From: Pseudomonadota bacterium
Lineage (GTDB): Bacteria > Pseudomonadota > Alphaproteobacteria > G022571365
Direction of reading: 5' to 3'
Assembly (NCBI GenBank): GCA_022571365.1
Contig: JACZXZ010000014.1
Span: forward strand, 1-38,677
DNA: 38,677 bases
Position numbers and translations under genes: made by a program. This document shows, in pieces, positions 33,887 to 38,677 of this stretch; positions within the stretch are counted from its first letter, which is position 1; each line of letters starts with the position of its first letter. Under the pieces are notes generated by a model that searched no databases, had not been told where the DNA came from, and was given only the letters and a program-made list of their open reading frames with translations.

Positions 33887-34108
33887 TCACCCCCCGGCAA
33901 GAGGTCGGACGATTTCGATCCTGTCGCCGGGGACGGGACGGGTGGCGTCCCACGCGGCGCGGGGCACCGCCTCCCCGTTGAGGGCCACGGCGACGCCGCG
34001 GCGGTCCGGGTCGATGCCAAAGCCGGCGATGAGCGCCCGCAAGCTCCCTCCGGAAAAGTCGTGGGCCTCGCCGTTCACGATGATGATATGGCTGCGGTCG
34101 GCGGCCAT
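33887..34108 (-). CDS. thiS: Sulfur carrier protein ThiS
   Basis: Ubiquitin-fold protein of 73 residues ending in the required Gly-Gly (EIVRPLAGG). [10 protein letters not shown] and [13 protein letters not shown] are family positions. The C-terminus is thiocarboxylated and gives sulfur to ThiG. It lies between thiO (7 bp gap) and thiG, so the three form one operon. Confidence 0.95.
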   Translation of the reverse strand: MAADRSHIIIVNGEAHDFSGGSLRALIAGFGIDPDRRGVAVALNGEAVPRAAWDATRPVPGDRIEIVRPLAGG

Positions 34109-34115
34109 GACGGGC

Positions 34116-35261
34116 TCACGCCGCGAAACGGGTCGGGGCGAAGGGCTTGATGTCCTCGCCCAGCTCGCCGGTGAGGATGTAGTGGCTGATCGCGCGGGCG
34201 GTGATCGGGGCCAGCAAGATCCCGTTGCGGTGGTGGCCCGTGGCCATGATCAGGCCCGCGGCCTCGCCCACGACCTCGCCCGCGCCCGTCAACGTCCCGG
34301 AAACCGGCCCCAGCAAGGGGGCGTCGTCGCGGCTGGTGGGCCTCAGTCCCGCCCACATCTCGTCGATCGGCAGGTCATAGATTCCGGGAAGAGTCTCCCA
34401 GGCCCGGCGCAGCAGGTCGTAGACGCCGCCCGCGGTCATGTTCGTATCGAAGCTCATTTCCTCGACCGTGGCGCCGACGAAGAGCCGCCCGTCCTTCCTC
34501 GGCACCAGGCAGGTCCCCGGCCCCCACACCACGTGGCGGAGCAGCGGGGCGTCGGCCGGCATCACCAAAGAGAGCATCTGCCCCTTCACCGGGCGCACGG
34601 GCGGACGCAGATGATCCGGCAGGCCTTTGAGATTGCGCGACCACGCCCCGGCGGCGATGACCACGGCCTCCGCCTCAACCCGTTCGCCGCCGACCAGGAC
34701 TCCGCGCACGGCCCCGCCTTCGACGAGGATTTCCTCGACCTCGGCATGTTCGCGCAACGCGCCACCGGCCTTGACGAACGCCGCTTTGAGAGCCACCACC
34801 ACCTTGCGGTTATCCACCTGGTGGTCGAGCGGGCTGAAGACCCCGGCGGCGACCCCGGACGCGAGATGGGGCTCAAGCCGGCGCGCCTCGGCCCCGGACA
34901 GCCATTCCATCTCCAGCCCCATCGAGCGGTGGTAGTCGTAGGAGAATTTCAGGCGCTCGGTGTCGTCGCGGTCGAGCGCGACGACCAGCGTGCCCTCGTC
35001 ACGGTAATCCACCGCCAGGCCGGAGGCGGCCTCGAGATCGCGGCCGAACTCGGCCCACATGGCGCGGCTTTCCAGAAGCAGGGGCAGCAGGCGCTCCTCG
35101 CCCGGCTCGGCCTCGACATGGGCCGCGAGCATGCCGGCCGCCGCCCAGGTTGCGCCGCGCCCGGCCGCGTCCCGCTCGAACACGCTGACAGCCCGCCCGG
35201 CCCGCGCCAGATACCATCCGATGGCAAGGCCTGAGATGCCGCCGCCGACGATGACGATCAT
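34116..35261 (-). CDS. thiO: Glycine oxidase ThiO
   Basis: FAD-dependent oxidase of 381 residues that makes dehydroglycine for the thiazole ring. The FAD motif is IVIVGGGISGLAIGWYLARA at residues 2-21, followed by GATWAAAGMLAAHVEAEPGE, a ThiO hallmark. Near the C-terminus is GLRPTSRDDAPLLGP and TGHHRNGILLAPITAR. ATG 35261 starts at the nucleotide motif. It is the first gene of thiOSG, downstream of a TPP riboswitch. No thiE or thiC follows in this window. Confidence 0.95.
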   Translation of the reverse strand: MIVIVGGGISGLAIGWYLARAGRAVSVFERDAAGRGATWAAAGMLAAHVEAEPGEERLLPLLLESRAMWAEFGRDLEAASGLAVDYRDEGTLVVALDRDDTERLKFSYDYHRSMGLEMEWLSGAEARRLEPHLASGVAAGVFSPLDHQVDNRKVVVALKAAFVKAGGALREHAEVEEILVEGGAVRGVLVGGERVEAEAVVIAAGAWSRNLKGLPDHLRPPVRPVKGQMLSLVMPADAPLLRHVVWGPGTCLVPRKDGRLFVGATVEEMSFDTNMTAGGVYDLLRRAWETLPGIYDLPIDEMWAGLRPTSRDDAPLLGPVSGTLTGAGEVVGEAAGLIMATGHHRNGILLAPITARAISHYILTGELGEDIKPFAPTRFAA

Positions 35262-35380
35262 GGCGCGGCCTCCTCACACGTCCCGGTCTCCTGCCGGCAT
35301 AGGACAGAAACAGAGCCGGACGGCGCGGGAGGGGGAAAAACAGGATGGAAAAGACAGTCGGCGAACAGGCGCTTCACCGT

Positions 35381-35466
35381 GGCACTCCCTCCGCTGGTAT
35401 CAACCAGTTCAGGTTCGATGGGTATGCTCTCAGTCCCTACCTTGTGAGAAGATAAGGACACCCCAG
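35381..35466 (-). promoter_or_regulatory. TPP riboswitch (THI element) upstream of thiOSG
   Basis: On the minus strand the conserved parts appear in order: CTGGGGTGTCC, then GGGACTGAGA, ACCCATCGAACCTGAACTGG, then TGATACCAGCGGAGGGAGT. This is the THI-box pattern (GGGGTGC, CTGAGA, ACCTGA-CTGG, AGCGNAGGGA). It lies about 120 bp before thiO, so thiamine diphosphate should repress the operon. Confidence 0.95.
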
Positions 35467-35664
35467 TCCTTTGCCCGTCCTCACCATGTGATCTCTTGCC
35501 GCCGATTGTCAAGGATTGCGCACGGCTCCCCGGCAAGGATGCCGGTCCGCGACGGCCCGCCCCTCAAGCGCCCGCCGCCACCATCACGGGCGCCGCGCCG
35601 TTTCCCCTGACCCCAGCCAGGCCGGGGTGTTATATATCGGGCCACCTGCGTGGATGCCCGCCCG

Positions 35665-37347
35665 ATGCTCAGACAATTCGCCCGCCTGGTGCTCGCCGCC
35701 GCCTTCTGCGCCGGCGCCGCAGCGAGTCCCCGGGCCGGAAGTCCCGAGACAGCCGCCGCCAAGGAGACACTGACCATCGGCATCACCCAGTTTCCCTCCA
35801 CCTTCAACCCCAATATCGACGCCATGCTGGCCAAGTCCTACATCCTCGCCATGACCCGGCGGCCGGTCACGGCCTACGACAAGGACTGGCGGCTGGTGTG
35901 CATGCTGTGCACCGAGCTGCCGACCTTCGAGAACGGCCGGGCCTGGCTCGAGGACTTGGCGGACGGCGGCACCGGCATCGCGCTCAGGGTCACGCTCGAA
36001 ACCGAGGCGAGGTGGGGCGACGGGAGGCCGGTCACCAGCGCCGATGCGGTCTTCACCTGGCAGGTCGGCCGCCATCCCGAAAGCGGCGTCAGCGACATGG
36101 AGGCCTACCGGCGCATCCTCGACATCGAGGTCGAGGACGACAAGACCTTCGTCCTCCATGTCGACCGGGTGACCTTTGACTACAACGATTTGGGCCTCGA
36201 CATTCTGCCGGCCCACCTGGAGCGGGCGGCGTTCGCCGAGCCCAGGGAGTACAAGAATCGCACCACCTTCGACACCGACACCACCAACCCGGGGCTCTAT
36301 TTCGGCCCCTACCGCATCACCCAAGTGGTCTCGGGCTCTCACGTGGTGCTCGAGCCCAACCCGACCTGGTGGGGCCCGCCCCCCCATTTCCGCCGCATCG
36401 TCGTGCGGGTGATCGAGAACACCGCCGCGCTCGAGGCCAATCTCCTGTCCGGCGCCATCGACTACATCGCCGGCGAGCTGGGACTCAGCCTCGACCAAGC
36501 GCTCGCCTTCGAGAAGCGCCACGGCGAGGACTACAACGTCGTCTACAGGCCGGGGCTCATCTACGAGCACATCGACCTCAACCTGGACAACCCGATCCTG
36601 GCGGACCGGCGGGTGCGCCAGGCCTTGGTCTACGGCCTCGACCGCCAGGCGATCAGCGACCAGCTGTTCGAGGGGCGCCAGCCGGTCGCCCACACTAACG
36701 TCAACCCCCTCGACTGGGTCTATGCCGACGACATCCAGACCTATGCCTACGACCCGGAGAAGGCCGCCGAGCTCCTGGACCAAGCGGGCTGGACCGCGTT
36801 CAAGGACGGCATCCGCCACAACGCCGGGGGCGAGCGGCTCACGCTCGAGCTCATGACCACGGCCGGCAACCGCTCGCGCGAGCTGGTCGAGCAGGTCCTG
36901 CAAAGCCAGTGGCGCCAGCTTGGCATCGACATCCGCATCCGTAACGAGCCGGCGCGGGTGTTCTTCGGTCGGACGGTGCGTGAGCGCAGGTTCACCGGGC
37001 TCGCCATGTTCGCCTGGATCAGCTCGCCCGAGGGCGTGCCGCGCACCACCCTGCACTCGGACCAGATTCCGACGCCGGAGAACAATTTCGCCGGCCAGAA
37101 CTACACTGGATTCCGCGACGCCGAGATGGACGCCCTCATCGACCGGATCGAGGTCGAGCTCGACCGCGCGGCCCGCCGCCGCATGTGGCACCGCCTGCAA
37201 CAGATCTATGCCGAGGCACTGCCGGTGATCCCGCTCTATTTCCGGGCCAACGCCTACATCCTGCCCAAATGGCTCGCGGGCGTTGAGCCCACCGGGCACC
37301 AATATACGAGCACGCTATGGGTGGAAAACTGGCGGGCCGTACCTTGA
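35665..37347 (+). CDS. Peptide/nickel-type ABC transporter substrate-binding protein
   Basis: Periplasmic binding protein of 560 residues, SBP_bac_5 family. A signal peptide ([20 protein letters not shown]) precedes [20 protein letters not shown]. Family segments: [56 protein letters not shown] and the C-terminal [23 protein letters not shown] 35665 was chosen because a normal signal peptide begins there; a GTG at 35650 adds five residues. The ligand is probably an oligopeptide or similar. An AT-rich TATATAT at 35631 may be part of its promoter. Confidence 0.93.
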   Translation: MLRQFARLVLAAAFCAGAAASPRAGSPETAAAKETLTIGITQFPSTFNPNIDAMLAKSYILAMTRRPVTAYDKDWRLVCMLCTELPTFENGRAWLEDLADGGTGIALRVTLETEARWGDGRPVTSADAVFTWQVGRHPESGVSDMEAYRRILDIEVEDDKTFVLHVDRVTFDYNDLGLDILPAHLERAAFAEPREYKNRTTFDTDTTNPGLYFGPYRITQVVSGSHVVLEPNPTWWGPPPHFRRIVVRVIENTAALEANLLSGAIDYIAGELGLSLDQALAFEKRHGEDYNVVYRPGLIYEHIDLNLDNPILADRRVRQALVYGLDRQAISDQLFEGRQPVAHTNVNPLDWVYADDIQTYAYDPEKAAELLDQAGWTAFKDGIRHNAGGERLTLELMTTAGNRSRELVEQVLQSQWRQLGIDIRIRNEPARVFFGRTVRERRFTGLAMFAWISSPEGVPRTTLHSDQIPTPENNFAGQNYTGFRDAEMDALIDRIEVELDRAARRRMWHRLQQIYAEALPVIPLYFRANAYILPKWLAGVEPTGHQYTSTLWVENWRAVP

Positions 37348-37366
37348 ATCCCCCGGGCTGAATCCC

Positions 37367-38362
37367 ATGACCGGTCCGAGCCCGATCACCGCCGAGGAGC
37401 CGCAGAGGCTTCTCGAGGTCGACGGCCTCGAGGTGACGTTCCTTACCCGGCGCGGGGCCTTGAGGGCCGTGGACGGCATCAGCTACGACATCGCGACCCG
37501 CCGCACCCTGGGCGTGGTCGGGGAGTCAGGCTGCGGCAAGTCGGTGACCGCGCTCACCCTCCTGCGCCTGGTGCCGCCGCCGGGCGCGATCACCGGCGGG
37601 AGCATCCACCTCGAGGGCATCGATCTCTTGTCCCTGAGCGAAGCCCAGATGGAGCGCGTGCGCGGCAACCGCATCGCCATGATCTTCCAGGAGCCGATGA
37701 CCTCACTCAATCCGGTCTTCACCGTCGGCGACCAGATCGCCGAGGCCTTCCGCATCCACCGCAACGCCAGCCGGGCCGAAGCCCGGGAGCAGGCGGTCGA
37801 GCTCCTGCACCGGGTCGGCATCCCGGCGCCCCGGGCGCGGGCGCGGGACTATCCCCACCGGCTCTCCGGCGGCATGCGCCAGCGGGCGATGATCGCCATG
37901 GCGCTCGCCTGCCGCCCGGCGCTGCTCATCGCCGACGAGCCGACGACGGCCCTCGACGTCACGGTCCAGGCGCAGATCCTGGAGCTGATGCTCGAAATCC
38001 AGGCGGCGTTCGGCATGGCGATCCAGTTCATCAGCCACAATCTGGGGGTGATCTCGGAGGTCGCCGACGAGGTGATGGTCATGTACGCCGGCCGGGTGGT
38101 CGAGCACGCGCCGGCGCAGGCGCTGTTTGCCAACCCGCTGCACCCCTACACCCGCGCCCTCATGGACACGGTTCCGCGGCTGGGCCGGCGGCGGCGACCG
38201 ACCGCGATCCCGGGCACGGTGCCCGACCCATTCGACCTGCCGCGCGGCTGCCGGTTCTCGGATCGCTGTCCCCTGGTGGGGGCGGAATGCCGAGAGGCCG
38301 AGCCGGAACTCCTGGATGAGGGCGGCGGCCATCGGGTCGCCTGTTTCAAGGCGGGCCAATGA
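37367..38362 (+). CDS. ABC transporter ATP-binding protein, DppD/OppD type
   Basis: ATPase of 331 residues. The Walker A motif GESGCGKS is at residues 52-59, the Q-loop is [12 protein letters not shown], the signature is [19 protein letters not shown], and Walker B is [13 protein letters not shown]. The C-terminal oligopeptide-type domain has GCRFSDRCP and a following Cys. ATG 37367 lies 19 bp after the binding protein. It overlaps the next ATPase by four bases (ATGA). The two permease genes that normally sit between the binding protein and the ATPases are missing. Confidence 0.95.
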   Translation: MTGPSPITAEEPQRLLEVDGLEVTFLTRRGALRAVDGISYDIATRRTLGVVGESGCGKSVTALTLLRLVPPPGAITGGSIHLEGIDLLSLSEAQMERVRGNRIAMIFQEPMTSLNPVFTVGDQIAEAFRIHRNASRAEAREQAVELLHRVGIPAPRARARDYPHRLSGGMRQRAMIAMALACRPALLIADEPTTALDVTVQAQILELMLEIQAAFGMAIQFISHNLGVISEVADEVMVMYAGRVVEHAPAQALFANPLHPYTRALMDTVPRLGRRRRPTAIPGTVPDPFDLPRGCRFSDRCPLVGAECREAEPELLDEGGGHRVACFKAGQ

Positions 38363-38677
38363 CGACCCAGCCGTCCACGCCGGACCCGACGGACCGGAAG
38401 GACGCCCCCCTCCTCGAAGTCACGGCCCTGGTCAAACACTTCCCGGCCAAGGGCAAGGGGCTGTTCGGCGCGCACGGCGTGGTCCACGCGCTGAACGGCG
38501 TGAGCTTCAGCCTCGAACGCGGGGAGACCCTGGCCGTGGTCGGAGAATCGGGCTGCGGCAAGACCACCCTCGGCCGTACCCTCGCCCTCCTGTACCGGCC
38601 GACGGCGGGCTCCATACGCCTCAAGGGGCGCGATCTCACCCGCCTTGCCGGGCGCGCGCTGAAATCCGTGCGCCGGG
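38359..38677 (+). CDS. ABC transporter ATP-binding protein, DppF/OppF type (3' truncated by window)
   Basis: The first 106 codons of the partner ATPase: [20 protein letters not shown], then [30 protein letters not shown] with Walker A GESGCGKT. The gene runs off the window end. The start overlaps the preceding stop (ATGA), so the two are translationally coupled. KGKGLFG after the first strand is typical of DppF. Confidence 0.93.
   Translation, partial: MTTQPSTPDPTDRKDAPLLEVTALVKHFPAKGKGLFGAHGVVHALNGVSFSLERGETLAVVGESGCGKTTLGRTLALLYRPTAGSIRLKGRDLTRLAGRALKSVRR

Overview
The window is GC-rich and reads like an alphaproteobacterial chromosome, probably Rhodospirillales-like. The evidence is the set of hopanoid genes (hpnG-type phosphorylase, hpnH, ispH, hpnA, an HpnL-like membrane protein, hpnN, hpnM), a solitary Flp pilin, HspQ, a DUF1127 protein and the thiOSG operon. 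The assignment rests on gene content only. No rRNA, tRNA, CRISPR array or transposase was seen.

Layout. (1) 1-13.4 kb is a hopanoid and membrane-lipid locus. Between the hpn genes lie three CDP-alcohol phosphotransferase paralogues, the C-terminal remnant of a fourth, a LicC-like nucleotidyltransferase and an HpnL/UPF0104 membrane protein. Two of the three paralogues lack the last Asp of the family motif, which is the usual catalytic base. An flp pilin gene with its own terminator and a CRP-like site sits inside the locus. (2) 13.6-17.8 kb holds an HSL-type hydrolase and a two-gene phosphonate operon: a PEP mutase fused to a nucleotidyltransferase, then phosphonopyruvate decarboxylase. With the phosphotransferases nearby, this suggests a phosphonolipid or other phospho-headgroup pathway. 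(3) 18.2-27.7 kb is mixed: FMN reductase, PagL-like lipid A deacylase, a CigR-like secreted protein, a TPP enzyme, archease and RtcB (RNA repair), an ADP-ribosylglycohydrolase, HspQ, an SH3 protein and pyrE.

(4) 27.7-33.0 kb is an accessory island with stretches of low GC. It holds a PfkB kinase, a frameshifted membrane protein, and the most unusual structure in the window: a set of repeated modules (29.67-32.73 kb). Up to three repeated parts recur: a 101-bp 'R' repeat, an AT-rich 'A' block of dyads phased at 21 bp, and an 'L' leader that carries the ribosome-binding site, the start codon and the first codons. The same leader is joined to unrelated reading frames: a DUF1127 protein (joined after about codon 13), a C-terminal fragment of a type I restriction HsdR subunit (joined after codon 3), and a small secreted protein with a 117-bp internal duplication, whose neighbouring copy is broken by a stop codon. 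The island ends in a strong hairpin terminator.

(5) 33.0-35.5 kb is thiO-thiS-thiG on the minus strand behind a TPP riboswitch. (6) 35.7 kb to the end is a peptide/nickel-type ABC transporter: a binding protein followed directly by two ATPases, with no permease genes between them.

Starts were chosen from ribosome-binding sites and family alignment by eye. Functions rest on motif recognition without database searches.
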